From contig NZ_CP132381.1 of assembly GCF_030758615.1 (NCBI RefSeq), positions 2,418,001 through 2,482,000 of the forward strand: DNA of 64,000 bases, given 5' to 3'. The notes beneath the pieces were generated by a model. That model saw only the letters and a list, made by a program, of their open reading frames with translations. It was not told the origin of the DNA and did not search any database. The translations under genes were made by a program, and so were the position numbers. Of this stretch, positions 30,326 to 40,377 are shown piece by piece (the stretch's first letter is position 1; each line of letters opens with the position of its first letter). This DNA is from Gilliamella apis. Lineage in GTDB: Bacteria > Pseudomonadota > Gammaproteobacteria > Enterobacterales > Orbaceae.

Positions 30326-31619
30326 ATGAGCATACTTCAAGATATAAAAGAAAATAAGATGTATATAGGTTCTCTCCCCCTTCCTATATTTTTAGTTTGT
30401 TCCATTATAGTTATTATTGCCGCCCAACTGGACATGCTACCAAAAACATTAATTGGTGGTTTTGCCGTGATATTACCTTTAGGTTGGTTTTTGGGAACTG
30501 TCGGACAAAATATTCCATTTTTCAAAAAGTTTGGAGCCCCTGCTATTCTGTCATTAATTGTTCCTTCATTATTAGTTTACTATGGTGTATTTGATGAAAA
30601 TACCCTATCGGCGACAAAAATGTTAATGAAAGAATCTAACTTTCTGCTCTTCTATATCGCCAGTTTAGTATGTGGTAGTATTCTTGGTATGCATAGAGTC
30701 ATTTTAGTTCAAGGCTTTATTCGCATGATGATCCCAATGTTACTAGGAATGTGTTTAGCAGCACTAGTTGGTGTAGCTGTCGCTGTAGCTTTTGGTGATA
30801 CTTGGGAACACGCCTTTTTCTATACTGTTTCACCAGTAATGGCTGGAGGAATTGGTGAAGGTGTTTTACAACTTTCTAATGCTTATAGCAATATCCTAAA
30901 TCAAGATTATGATAGTTTCGTTAGTGCATTAATTCCAGCTACAGTAGTTGGTAATTTTTTTGCAATTACCTTTACAGCCATTATGAGCAGAATTGGTGAA
31001 GTTAAACCTCATTTAAGTGGTCATGGTCAATTGGTAAAAATTGAGTTTGATGGATTAGCTGAAGCATTAAAAGATGATAAAACGCCACTTGATGCTCGAT
31101 CAATGAGTGGTGCAGTAATGATTTTAGCCACTTTATTCATTTTTGGAATGATTTTAGAAAAAATGATTCATTTCCCTGGCTGTTTTAATGATTATTGCTA
31201 CTGCAGTAGTTAAATACTTCCGTTTATTACCAGAAAGTGTAGAACGTGGTAGCCAACAATGGTACAAATTTATTTCGGGCAATTTTACTTTCCCTTTAAT
31301 GGCTGGATTAGGTCTACTTTATATCGATTTAGCCAGTGTAGTTAATGTATTAACTATCCCGTATTTTATTACCATTATCGCTATTGTTTTTACTGTTTCA
31401 ATGACAGGATTTGTCTGTAGCTTCTTCTTAAAAATGTATCCTGTTGAAGCATCTATTATTTCATCTTGCCAAAGCGGTATGGGCGGGACAGGTGATGTTG
31501 CCATACTTTCCACAGCAAATAGAATGAACTTAATGCCTTTTGCTCAGGTCGCAACCAGATTAGGAGGAGCTTTGATGGTGATATGTACTACAGCACTAAT
31601 GCGTTATTTACATATGTAA
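30326..31619 (+). pseudogene. 2-hydroxycarboxylate transporter (CitS/MaeN family), broken by a frameshift
   Basis: The first 289 or so codons (from ATG 30326, ribosome site AGAGG) and the last 143 codons encode the two halves of one 2HCT-family symporter, which takes up malate or citrate with Na+ or H+. Both signature re-entrant loops are present, GGIGEG in the first half and GMGGTGDVA in the second. The frames join at 31171-31190: the first reads HFPG then leaves the family and stops at 31211, while the +1 frame continues as VLMIIATAVVKYFRLLPE. Restoring two bases (or removing one) gives the family-like IHFPG-PVLM. It may be a real mutation, a sequencing error, or less likely a recoding site. 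Malic enzyme follows. Confidence 0.85.
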
Positions 31620-31739
31620 ATTTATATAAAATAGAGAATTAATTAGTTAATTTATAAAAAGTTTGAAATAAATTATTACGTTAATTTAATCTTACAAAAT
31701 ATCTAACATAGATTTAATATATTTAAAAAGGTAAATATT

Positions 31740-32897
31740 ATGACAACAGTACAAGAAAAAGCATTAGCAATCAGTAAGCAAATGCATGGTAAATTTGAAA
31801 CTCATTCTAAAGTGCCTGTTAATTCAATGGCAGATCTTAGTGTTGCTTATACACCTGGGGTTGCCGCAGTGTGTACTGAAATAGCTAAAAATCCTGAATC
31901 AGTTTACGAATATACGAGTAAACGTAATTTAGTAGCTGTTATTACAGATGGTTCTGCTGTATTAGGTTTAGGAAATATTGGACCAGAAGCAGCTATTCCA
32001 GTAATGGAAGGAAAAGCAATTTTATTCAAACAATTTGCTAATGTTGATGCAATACCACTATCAATTAATACACAAGATCCAGATGAGTTAGTTAAACATA
32101 TTGCTGCATTGGCTCCTTCATTTGGTGGAATAAATCTAGAAGATATTAGTGCACCAAGATGTTTTGAAATTGAAAAAAGATTACAAGAAATATTGGATAT
32201 ACCTGTTTTCCATGATGATCAACATGGCACAGCAATTGTGGTATTAGCAGCACTATATAATGCCTTAAAAGTTGCTGGCAAATCGATAGAATCAGCTAAA
32301 GTTGTGATTAATGGCGGAGGAGCAGCTGGTTTAGCGATCGCCGATATGTTATTAGCTGCTGGCGTCTCCGATCTTAAAATTGTTGATAAAATTGGCATAT
32401 TATCTGAAGATGATACTTCGTTACCGCCTCATCATTTAGCTATGGCGAAAAGAACCAATAAAACTAAACAAAAAGGTACATTAGAAGATGCAGTTAAAGG
32501 TGCTGATGTATTCATTGGTGTATCTGCGCCGGGAGTACTGAAACCTGAATGGGTTAAAACAATGGCCGAAAAATCGATTATTTTTGCTATGGCAAACCCT
32601 ACACCAGAAATATTCCCTGATGAGGCCAAAGCTGCAGGTGCTTATATTGTTGGAACTGGGCGTAGTGATTACCCAAATCAAATCAATAATGTGTTAGCGT
32701 TCCCTGGCATATTTAGAGGAGCCTTAGATGCTAGAGCAAAAAATATTACATTAGCCATGCAACTAGCCGCAGCCAAAGGATTAGCTAATATCATTACACC
32801 AGAAAAACTTTCAGTAGATTGCATATTACCTAATGCTTTCGAACCCAATGTAGCGAAAGTTGTTGCTGAGAGCGTCAAAAATGCAGCAAAACTGTAA
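31740..32897 (+). CDS. malic enzyme (short NAD(P)-dependent type)
   Basis: A 385-residue oxidative decarboxylase converting malate to pyruvate and CO2. It is the short form of Gram-positive MaeE/YtsJ and of the malic domain of MaeB, without the phosphotransacetylase tail. The N-terminal malic domain shows SVAYTPGVA, GLGNIGP and GKAILFKQF; the dinucleotide fold starts at NGGGAAGLAIADML. VFHDDQHGTAIV holds metal and substrate residues. AAAAAGG precedes the ATG. With the transporter upstream and the dicarboxylate-type sensor downstream it forms a malate-use module. Cofactor choice cannot be read reliably. Confidence 0.9.
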   Translation: MTTVQEKALAISKQMHGKFETHSKVPVNSMADLSVAYTPGVAAVCTEIAKNPESVYEYTSKRNLVAVITDGSAVLGLGNIGPEAAIPVMEGKAILFKQFANVDAIPLSINTQDPDELVKHIAALAPSFGGINLEDISAPRCFEIEKRLQEILDIPVFHDDQHGTAIVVLAALYNALKVAGKSIESAKVVINGGGAAGLAIADMLLAAGVSDLKIVDKIGILSEDDTSLPPHHLAMAKRTNKTKQKGTLEDAVKGADVFIGVSAPGVLKPEWVKTMAEKSIIFAMANPTPEIFPDEAKAAGAYIVGTGRSDYPNQINNVLAFPGIFRGALDARAKNITLAMQLAAAKGLANIITPEKLSVDCILPNAFEPNVAKVVAESVKNAAKL

Positions 32898-32928
32898 TGA
32901 TAACTTGAAAATAAATTAGATTAACTAA

Positions 32929-32960
32929 AAAACCTACTAATAAATTTATTAGTAGGTTTT
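32929..32960 (+). terminator. intrinsic terminator after malic enzyme
   Basis: AAAACCTACTAATAAA is followed directly by its perfect inverse, giving a 32-base palindrome ending in TTTT. It sits 31 bases past the malic enzyme stop and separates it from the two-component genes. Confidence 0.85.
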
Positions 32961-33008
32961 GCCTGTTAATCAGTTAATATAGTTAGACGTTTATTTTTTA
33001 TATATTAA

Positions 33009-34631
33009 ATGATAATGAGATACCTATTTAACAAATTACCATTGAAAGTTAAGCTAATAAGCTTAATTTGTTTGGTTTTTATACTCTCAGTTATTGCACA
33101 AAACATTTATATTATTCATGTAGTCAATAACGAATATCTTATTAATTCTCGACAACGTGTAGAAAATATTGCCAGTATTATCTCAACTTCTCAGACTATC
33201 ATTGATGAAATACAAAATCCTACTTTACAAAATATCACCACCATTCAGGCAACCACAGAGCAAGCTAGGACTCTCACTCAAACCGATTTTATTGTTATAT
33301 TCAATATGCAAGGTGTTAGATACTCACATCCAGATAAAAATAAAATAGGCCAAACTATAGTAGGAGGAGATGAACAACGAGCGTTAAATGGTGAGTCTTA
33401 TACTTCAATCGCAAAGGGTACGTTAGGGGATTCTGTTCGAGCATTTAAACCGATCATGAATGAAAAACATCAACAAATAGGTGCCGTTTTAGTTGGTCAG
33501 ACGTTGCAGAAAATTAATCATTTAGCATCGAGAACAAGCCAACCGATTTGGTTATCCTTATTTGCCTCGTTAACTATCGCTATTATTTTAGCCTACTTGT
33601 TATCCCATAATATCAAGAAGATCCTGTATGGTCTTGAACCAATTCAAATGGCTCAGTTATTTGCAGAACGAAATGCAATTATTAGAACAGTAAAAGAAGG
33701 GATTGTCGTTATCAATCGCAACGGTTTAATAACCCAAATTAATGATGAAGCGATTAGAATTTTGCGTATAGATGATGATAAAGAAAATATTATTGGCTTA
33801 CCTATTAACAATTTCATTCCTAATACTCGTCTACATGAAGTGATGATGAGTGGTAATGCTGAATATGATTGTGAACAAAATATCAATGGAGTGGTAATAC
33901 TCACCAATCGAACACCTTTATTTGTTAATGATGCTTTAGTCGGAGCCATTGCCTCATTTAGAGATATGACAGAGGTTCGTAAATTGGCGGAGAATTTAAC
34001 AGGGGTAAATCGATATGCTGATGCCTTACGTTCACAATCACATGAATTCAATAATAAATTACATGTTATTTATGGTTTAGCTTTCAATGATAATAAACAA
34101 GAATTAATGGATTACCTTGAACAAATTATTGGCAATCAACAGGCTGAATCTCAACTTGTTAGTCAATATATAAAAGATCCCATTATTGCCGGTTTTTTAA
34201 ATAGTAAGTTTAGTCGAGCACGGGAATTAAATGTTACGTTAGAGTTCAATATTGATGGTGTTTTAGCCCCCATAACAGACACTTCTGTTATTCATAGTTT
34301 AGTCACAATACTTGGTAATTTAATTGATAATGGGTTGGATGCTGTACAGTTTTTAGATGATAAACAAATAAAAGTAAGTTTGGTCATAGATAACTCTAAT
34401 TTTGAAATAGAAATTAATGACAACGGAGAAGGTATTTCAGAAAAAGATATTCAATATATTTTTCAAAAAGGCTATTCGACTAAAGGTGATAACCGTGGCT
34501 TTGGACTCTATTTAGTATTGGCTAGTATTGATGAATTAGATGGGCATATACAATTATGTGATCTTAATAATAAAAAAGGGACTTGTTTTAAGGTACTATT
34601 ACCACTAAAAGAGATATATAGGAATAAATAA
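33009..34631 (+). CDS. DcuS/CitA-family sensor histidine kinase
   Basis: 540 residues. Membrane helices at about 13-36 and 179-200 bracket a periplasmic PAS-like sensor. GVRYSHPDKNKIGQ (R104, H107) and SVRAFKP (R144) match the carboxylate-binding residues of E. coli DcuS (R107, H110, R147), so it senses a di- or tricarboxylate outside the cell. A cytoplasmic PAS (about 212-320) precedes the phosphoacceptor H345 in SQSHEFNNKLH and the HATPase domain (N box NLIDNGLDA, NGEGI, GFGLYL). No clear ribosome site supports ATG 33009 over 33015. Its regulator starts four bases after its stop. Malate or citrate is the likely signal from context. Confidence 0.9.
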   Translation: MIMRYLFNKLPLKVKLISLICLVFILSVIAQNIYIIHVVNNEYLINSRQRVENIASIISTSQTIIDEIQNPTLQNITTIQATTEQARTLTQTDFIVIFNMQGVRYSHPDKNKIGQTIVGGDEQRALNGESYTSIAKGTLGDSVRAFKPIMNEKHQQIGAVLVGQTLQKINHLASRTSQPIWLSLFASLTIAIILAYLLSHNIKKILYGLEPIQMAQLFAERNAIIRTVKEGIVVINRNGLITQINDEAIRILRIDDDKENIIGLPINNFIPNTRLHEVMMSGNAEYDCEQNINGVVILTNRTPLFVNDALVGAIASFRDMTEVRKLAENLTGVNRYADALRSQSHEFNNKLHVIYGLAFNDNKQELMDYLEQIIGNQQAESQLVSQYIKDPIIAGFLNSKFSRARELNVTLEFNIDGVLAPITDTSVIHSLVTILGNLIDNGLDAVQFLDDKQIKVSLVIDNSNFEIEINDNGEGISEKDIQYIFQKGYSTKGDNRGFGLYLVLASIDELDGHIQLCDLNNKKGTCFKVLLPLKEIYRNK

Positions 34632-34635
34632 GCAA

Positions 34636-35307
34636 ATGGTAGAAGTTTTAATCGTTGAAGATGATCCAATGGTGGCTCAATTAAATAAAAAATATTTACA
34701 AATGTTACCTGGTTTCAATTTGGCATCTGTTGTTAGTAATGGAGAACAAGCACTACATTTTATTCATGATAACCACATTGACCTGTTACTGCTTGATGTA
34801 TTTATGCCAAAATTAAATGGTCTTGAATTATTAAAATACATTCGCATTAGTTATCCCAAAATAGATATCATAATGGTAACAGCAGCATGTAATACCAACG
34901 ACATTCAGACAGCATTACGTTTAGGAGTCATTGATTACATAGTTAAACCTTTTACTTTTCAAAGATTTCGCACAGCCTTAATCTCCTATCAAGAACGAGT
35001 TCGATTGTTATCATCATCAGAAATACTAAATCAAGATCAATTAGATGATCGGATTTTTACCAAACACGTTAATTCTTCAACTAGGTTACCTAAAGGTATC
35101 GATTCACAAACATTACAATCAGTACGAGAGGTGATCGCTAATTATCAACAAGATTTTTCAATGAGTGATATTGTTGAATTAATTTCACTATCTAGAATAT
35201 CAGTTAAGAAATATCTTGATTACTTAGAAGAACTGGGAGAGATAGAAAGTCATTTGACTTACTTACCAATTGGTCGTCCAGTAAAGCGTTATGTTTATCA
35301 AAAATAG
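34636..35307 (+). CDS. DcuR/CitB-family response regulator
   Basis: 223 residues. The receiver domain has the acidic pocket E8-D9-D10, the phosphorylated D54 in LLLLDVFMP, and K104 in YIVKPF. The C-terminal part (about 150-223) has a helix-turn-helix of the CitB/DcuR type (MSDIVELISLSRISVKKYLDYLEELGEI). It is the partner of the kinase upstream and would activate transport and catabolism genes such as the 2HCT transporter and malic enzyme. It converges with yfbR. Confidence 0.92.
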   Translation: MVEVLIVEDDPMVAQLNKKYLQMLPGFNLASVVSNGEQALHFIHDNHIDLLLLDVFMPKLNGLELLKYIRISYPKIDIIMVTAACNTNDIQTALRLGVIDYIVKPFTFQRFRTALISYQERVRLLSSSEILNQDQLDDRIFTKHVNSSTRLPKGIDSQTLQSVREVIANYQQDFSMSDIVELISLSRISVKKYLDYLEELGEIESHLTYLPIGRPVKRYVYQK

Positions 35308-35371
35308 ATAAGATACACTTTAATTTTTTGTCTTACTATGTAATAAATTAGTTATTAAAAAATAGATAAAG

Positions 35372-35965
35372 CTATTTATCCATAGTGATTTCATCTAAAG
35401 ATAAACTAAAACTTGGTACAAATATATCTAAAAAGTAATCCATTTCAGGACTATTGCGTTCAGATAATGTTTTTTTCAGACGTTGCTCAGCTAACTTGAA
35501 TTCATTATTGCCAGCGCTAAGTTCTTCGATGGTTTTAAGGTATGCACACAAAGCATCTGCTTGTTTTACGATATTCTTTTCAGACTCATTATAATAATCA
35601 TCATCAATTAATGATCTAAAATCATCTTGCAACTCTTTAGGCAACATATTAATGAGTTTATTTTGAGCTATTTTTTCAATTTTTTTATATTCAGATGTGA
35701 TTTGCGGATTATAATATTTAGTTGGTGTCGGTAAGTCACCCGTCAATACTTCTGATGCATCATGGTACATCGCTAATAATGCGATTCGCTCAGGATTAAC
35801 ATTGCCATTAAATCTTTTATTCTTAATGATTGCTAATGCATGTGCAACAAAAGCAACTTGTAGGCTATGCTCAGATACATTTTCTGTTCTCACATTACGC
35901 ATTAAAGGCCAGCGATTAATTAATTTCAAACGTGATAAATGAGCAAAGAAATGGCTATTATTCAT
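35372..35965 (-). CDS. yfbR: 5'-deoxynucleotidase YfbR
   Basis: A 197-residue HD-domain phosphohydrolase that removes phosphate from deoxynucleoside 5'-monophosphates in nucleotide salvage. Metal ligands are visible as H33 in SEHSLQVAF, the HD pair in [16 protein letters not shown], and the Asp in [12 protein letters not shown]. The length is close to E. coli (199). It lies after the lpxC terminator, so it is probably a separate transcript although in line with the division cluster. Confidence 0.94.
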   Translation of the reverse strand: MNNSHFFAHLSRLKLINRWPLMRNVRTENVSEHSLQVAFVAHALAIIKNKRFNGNVNPERIALLAMYHDASEVLTGDLPTPTKYYNPQITSEYKKIEKIAQNKLINMLPKELQDDFRSLIDDDYYNESEKNIVKQADALCAYLKTIEELSAGNNEFKLAEQRLKKTLSERNSPEMDYFLDIFVPSFSLSLDEITMDK

Positions 35966-35990
35966 GTTAATATCTCATAATTATAAAAAT

Positions 35991-36017
35991 AAAAAACGCC
36001 TCCAATTCGGAAGCGTT
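35991..36017 (-). terminator. intrinsic terminator at the end of the division/cell-wall cluster
   Basis: On the minus strand AACGCTTCC and GGAGGCGTT pair around GAATT (one mismatch), followed by TTTTTATTTT. It ends lpxC, 29 bases past its stop. Confidence 0.88.
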
Positions 36018-36045
36018 AATAAAGCGATTATTCTCGTTTAAAGAC

Positions 36046-36960
36046 TTATGCTAGAACAAGTTGTTTAGTACCTAAAGCAACAGGAACACTTTGCTCTTCA
36101 GTAAATGTGACATATTCCCATGCATCTTGTTTCGCCAATAAAGCTTGCAATAGTTGGTTATTCAATGCATGACCTGATTTATAGCAAACAACTTCACCAA
36201 TCATATTGTGGCCACTCATATATAAGTCACCAATGGTATCTAGCATTTTATGACGTACAAATTCGTCTTCGAAACGGAGACCGTCATCATTAAGAACTTT
36301 ATAATCGTCAACAACAATCGCACAATCTAAACTACCACCTAAACATAAGCCTTTAGATTGTAAAGCTTCGATATCTCGCATAAAGCCAAAAGTTCTTGCA
36401 CGACTAATTTGGCGAATAAAAGATTCAGAAGAAAAGTCCAGTTGGTAACGTTGCGAACTACTATCAATAGCCGGATGACGAAAATCAATAGTAAAATCTA
36501 AACGGAAACCACTATATGGTCGCACTTCGGCCCATTTATCACCATTTTCAACACGAACAGTTTCTTTTACTCGTAAGAACTTTTTCAATGCATTTTGTTC
36601 AGCAATTCCAGCATCTAGTAATAAATAGATAAACGGACTTGCACTACCATCCATAATTGGAATTTCCGGAGCATTTACTTCAATAATAATATTATCGATA
36701 CCAAGTCCAGCTAATGCTGAATTAATATGTTCGACAGTTGAAATACGAACATTATCTTCATTAACCAAACAGGTACAAAGCATTGTATCTCGCACTGATT
36801 TTGCATCCACAGGGAAATCAACATACGGATTTAAATCTGTACGACGATAAATAACACCTGTATTTTCCGGTGCAGGACGTAATGTCAAAGTAACTTTTTT
36901 ACCAGTATGTAAACCGACACCAGTTGCTTGAATTGTCTTTTTTAATGTTCTTTGTTTCAC
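36046..36960 (-). CDS. lpxC: UDP-3-O-acyl-N-acetylglucosamine deacetylase
   Basis: 304 residues (E. coli 305). A Zn-dependent enzyme for the committed step of lipid A synthesis. The zinc ligands are H78 in STVEH and the His and Asp of EFVRHKMLD; the catalytic His is in KSGHALNN. The longer frame from an ATG at 37023 is rejected: GTG at 36960 gives [20 protein letters not shown], matching E. coli, and has AGGT five bases upstream. The C-terminus ends QLVLA, close to the FtsH-recognised LA tail of E. coli LpxC, so regulated proteolysis is plausible. It is the last gene of the division cluster. Confidence 0.96.
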   Translation of the reverse strand: MKQRTLKKTIQATGVGLHTGKKVTLTLRPAPENTGVIYRRTDLNPYVDFPVDAKSVRDTMLCTCLVNEDNVRISTVEHINSALAGLGIDNIIIEVNAPEIPIMDGSASPFIYLLLDAGIAEQNALKKFLRVKETVRVENGDKWAEVRPYSGFRLDFTIDFRHPAIDSSSQRYQLDFSSESFIRQISRARTFGFMRDIEALQSKGLCLGGSLDCAIVVDDYKVLNDDGLRFEDEFVRHKMLDTIGDLYMSGHNMIGEVVCYKSGHALNNQLLQALLAKQDAWEYVTFTEEQSVPVALGTKQLVLA

Positions 36961-37025
36961 TTCGCACCTACTTTTTTTATTTGTTACTATTGCATTAGAC
37001 AATAATAAATCAAATAAGTTCAATA

Positions 37026-38174
37026 CTAATTAGCCTGCTTACGAATAAATGCAGGAATATCTAAAATTTTACGCTCCTCAATAGGAGATACATCAGGTTC
37101 GTTTACAACCTTAGATATTGATGCTTCTTCTTGTTGTAAAGGCAAATGACTAGTTTGACCAAACAATGAGCCGTGATGAGCAGCTGGTTTAGTTATTTTA
37201 ACTTCTGGACGTTTATCCATTCCAATACCTGTAGCAACCACAGTCACTCTAATCTCATCTGACATATCTGGGTCAAAAGTTGTACCCACAACAACAGTAG
37301 CATTATCAGAAGCAAATGCTCTTACGGTGCTACCTACTGTTTCGAACTCTTCAAGACCAAGGTCAAGGCCTGCGGTAACATTAACTAATACACCACGAGC
37401 ACCTGATAAATCAATATCTTCAAGTAAAGGACTTGAAATAGCCATTTCAGCTGCTTCTTCAGCTCGATTATCACCAGTTGCACGACCAGAACCCATCATC
37501 GCATAGCCCATCTCTGACATGACAGTTCTAACGTCAGCAAAGTCAACGTTGATGTGACCAGGTTTAGTAATTAGTTCGGCGATACCTTGCACTGCGCCTT
37601 TTAATACGCCATTTGCTGCTGCAAATGCATCTAATAATTTAACGCCACGACCTAAAACTTTTAATAATTTATCATTTGGAATTGTAATAAGAGAATCAAC
37701 ATGTTTAGCTAACTCAGCAATACCTTGCTCAGCAAAAGCCATGCGTTTTTTACCTTCAAATCCAAAAGGTTTTGTAACTACAGCAACAGTTAAAATACCT
37801 AATTCTTTAGCAATTTCAGCAACAACTGGTGCAGCACCAGTACCCGTTCCGCCACCCATACCGGCTGCAATGAAGACCATATCGGCACCTTCAATCGCAC
37901 TACGAATAACATCACGATCCTCTTCTGCTGAGTTTCTGCCAACTTCTGGATTAGCGCCAGCACCAAGTCCTTTGGTAACATTATTTCCGATTTGGATAGT
38001 TTGACCAACTTTTATTCTTTTTAATGCTTGTGCATCAGTATTTGCTGCAAAAAACTCAACGCCTTCAATATGTTCAGCAATCATATGCTCAACAGCATTA
38101 CCGCCGCCGCCACCGACACCAATAACTTTAATGACAGCTGCTGGCTCATCATCCGCAACCATAGGCTCAAACAT
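37026..38174 (-). CDS. ftsZ: cell division GTPase FtsZ
   Basis: A 382-residue tubulin homologue that forms the Z ring. The GTP-binding signature GGGTGTG is present in [13 protein letters not shown], and [13 protein letters not shown] is the N-terminal nucleotide loop. A variable linker leads to the conserved C-terminal peptide ([11 protein letters not shown]) that binds FtsA and ZipA. It lies 80 bp after ftsA, the usual order, and 65 bp before lpxC. Confidence 0.98.
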   Translation of the reverse strand: MFEPMVADDEPAAVIKVIGVGGGGGNAVEHMIAEHIEGVEFFAANTDAQALKRIKVGQTIQIGNNVTKGLGAGANPEVGRNSAEEDRDVIRSAIEGADMVFIAAGMGGGTGTGAAPVVAEIAKELGILTVAVVTKPFGFEGKKRMAFAEQGIAELAKHVDSLITIPNDKLLKVLGRGVKLLDAFAAANGVLKGAVQGIAELITKPGHINVDFADVRTVMSEMGYAMMGSGRATGDNRAEEAAEMAISSPLLEDIDLSGARGVLVNVTAGLDLGLEEFETVGSTVRAFASDNATVVVGTTFDPDMSDEIRVTVVATGIGMDKRPEVKITKPAAHHGSLFGQTSHLPLQQEEASISKVVNEPDVSPIEERKILDIPAFIRKQAN

Positions 38175-38254
38175 AACTTATCTCCAAATTTACGATCTAA
38201 GAACATTGTACAGATAACCAGCTACAATGTCTACGAAGTTATTAAATATATTAG

Positions 38255-39508
38255 CTAAAATTCTTTTTTGAACCAACCGGTCAAACGTTTAGCTATCCCT
38301 TTTAATGATGATTTATTGCTGTCTTTAGCATCATCATGTAATAAACTTTGTTTACCATAATGCAATAACCCTACAGTTGTTGAACAATATGGTTTTTGTA
38401 CATAATCAGTTAATCCTGAAATATTTAAAGGTTGGCCAATACGCACTTGATTTTGAAAAACTTTTTCAGCACATTCAACCATACCTTTAATTTGAGCAGC
38501 ACCGCCTGTTAACACAATTCCTGCTGCCAATTGATATTTAACATTCTGTCTTTTAAGCTCGTCTTGTAATACTAATAGCTCTTTTTGGACTAGTGATAAA
38601 AGCTCTGAATAACGAGGCTCAATGACATCAGCTAATGTTTGTCGCTGTAATGAACGAGACGGACGTCCACCCACACTTGGAACATCAATAACTTCATCTT
38701 TACCTACTAGTGAACCAACAGCACATCCATAACGAATTTTAATATTTTCTGCATCCATTGGTGGTGCACCAAATGCGTAAGCAATATCACTGGTAACAAC
38801 ATTACCAGCATAAGGAATAACTACAGAATGACGTAATGCTCCACCAGTATAAACTGAGACATCCATTGTTCCGCCACCTATATCTATGACGCAAACACCT
38901 AACTCTTTTTCATCATCAGTTAATACGGCATAACTCGATGCTAAACCAGAGAAAATAAGCTGATCAACTTTTAATCCACAACGTTCTACTGCTTTAACTA
39001 TATTTCTTGCCATATCATTATGGCAGGTGACCAAATGAACTTTCGCTTTCATTCTTACACCAGATAATCCAATTGGGTTTTTAATACCTTCTTGTAAATC
39101 AATAGAGTACTCTTGGGCAATAACATGTAAAATTCTGTGTTCATCTAAAATACGCACAGATTTAGCGGTATGAACAACATTTTCAACATCTTCTGCTGTC
39201 ACTTCTTCATCTGCAATCGGCACCATTCCAATTTCATTCTGACAACGGATATGTTTACCTGACAGACTTAAATAAACAGAAGATATTTGGCAATCAGCCA
39301 TTAATTCAGCTTGATCAACGGCTCGTTGGATTGATTTAACCACTGATTCAAGATCGTTCACACCACCTTTATCAACGCCTTTTGATGGACAATGTCCAAC
39401 ACCAATAATGTTGACAATACCATCAGGAAGAACTTCACCAACGAGGGCAAGAACTTTCGAGGTGCCAACTTCAAGTCCAACAACCAATTTTTTCTCTGTT
39501 GCTTTCAT
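38255..39508 (-). CDS. ftsA: cell division protein FtsA
   Basis: A 417-residue actin-fold ATPase that tethers FtsZ to the inner membrane. VGLEVGTSKVLALVGE is the phosphate-1 loop, CVIDIGGGTMDVSVY the phosphate-2 loop, and GIVLTGGAAQIKGM the adenosine motif. The C-terminal amphipathic helix for membrane binding is GIAKRLTGWFKKEF. It follows ftsQ by 21 bases. Confidence 0.97.
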   Translation of the reverse strand: MKATEKKLVVGLEVGTSKVLALVGEVLPDGIVNIIGVGHCPSKGVDKGGVNDLESVVKSIQRAVDQAELMADCQISSVYLSLSGKHIRCQNEIGMVPIADEEVTAEDVENVVHTAKSVRILDEHRILHVIAQEYSIDLQEGIKNPIGLSGVRMKAKVHLVTCHNDMARNIVKAVERCGLKVDQLIFSGLASSYAVLTDDEKELGVCVIDIGGGTMDVSVYTGGALRHSVVIPYAGNVVTSDIAYAFGAPPMDAENIKIRYGCAVGSLVGKDEVIDVPSVGGRPSRSLQRQTLADVIEPRYSELLSLVQKELLVLQDELKRQNVKYQLAAGIVLTGGAAQIKGMVECAEKVFQNQVRIGQPLNISGLTDYVQKPYCSTTVGLLHYGKQSLLHDDAKDSNKSSLKGIAKRLTGWFKKEF

Positions 39509-39529
39509 ACTTCAGCCTTTGTTTATTCC

Positions 39530-40363
39530 TTATTGAGAGATTTTTTCTCGTTGCACTGAAATACCATTTTCATAACGTAAATCAGCAGCCGTTATTTTTT
39601 CACCATCGGGTATTCTTGACTGAATTTCTGGAAATAATTTGATAAATTGTTGATAACGTTGTTCTATTTTTTCACTACCTAATATCAATTTTATTTCCTC
39701 ATTTTCAGAACATAAATCAACTTTACATTGCTTTACCATTAATTGCCATGCATTACGTTCATCCGATATTGCCGCCTGAATTGTCAAAGTAGATTTATTA
39801 TTAGCCCATTTTTTAGAGATATCCTCTAATCTAAAATAAGTTTCTAACATTGACTTGGCTTTACCTTCAGGACTATAAAGTCTCGGCAATGATAAATCTT
39901 TCAAACGATCCAATGGCACACTAAAAGTACTACCATTTTTATCAAGTAAATATAAATCATTCCAGTAAAACGCAGGTTTATATTCTTCAATGTATACAAT
40001 CAACCTGTCGGGCCACTGTTTACGAACACTTGCTTGTTTTACCCAAGGATATCGCATAATTTCTTGCTGAATATCATCAACATCTTGGCCAATATAAGTA
40101 TTTGGTAAACCTAATCCCAGAATTGCTTGTCTAAGATCATCTTCTGTCGTATAAGTATAATCACCACTTAAGGTCAATTGTGATAATACCATCTGATCAG
40201 GATCTTCCATCCAATCTTTAATACAATTGACAGCCCATCCACAAATAACAACTATTACAAGTAAGAACAAAAAGCCTAGCATTTGTTCTGTATTGCGAAA
40301 AACAAGCAACTTTCTTCTACTCTGGTTTTGATGTTTATGCGCTGCTTGTCGGACTTTTTTCAT
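39530..40363 (-). CDS. ftsQ: cell division protein FtsQ
   Basis: A 277-residue bitopic protein. The basic cytoplasmic tail (KKVRQAAHKHQNQSRRKLL) precedes one membrane helix at about residues 30-46; the periplasmic part has a POTRA domain (LTLSGDYTYTTEDDLRQAIL) and the FtsQ beta domain. It links early division proteins to the FtsB-FtsL complex and FtsW-FtsI. It lies 14 bases after ddlB and is part of the single long transcript. Confidence 0.94.
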   Translation of the reverse strand: MKKVRQAAHKHQNQSRRKLLVFRNTEQMLGFLFLLVIVVICGWAVNCIKDWMEDPDQMVLSQLTLSGDYTYTTEDDLRQAILGLGLPNTYIGQDVDDIQQEIMRYPWVKQASVRKQWPDRLIVYIEEYKPAFYWNDLYLLDKNGSTFSVPLDRLKDLSLPRLYSPEGKAKSMLETYFRLEDISKKWANNKSTLTIQAAISDERNAWQLMVKQCKVDLCSENEEIKLILGSEKIEQRYQQFIKLFPEIQSRIPDGEKITAADLRYENGISVQREKISQ

Positions 40364-40377
40364 AAAAATAAAGCCAA

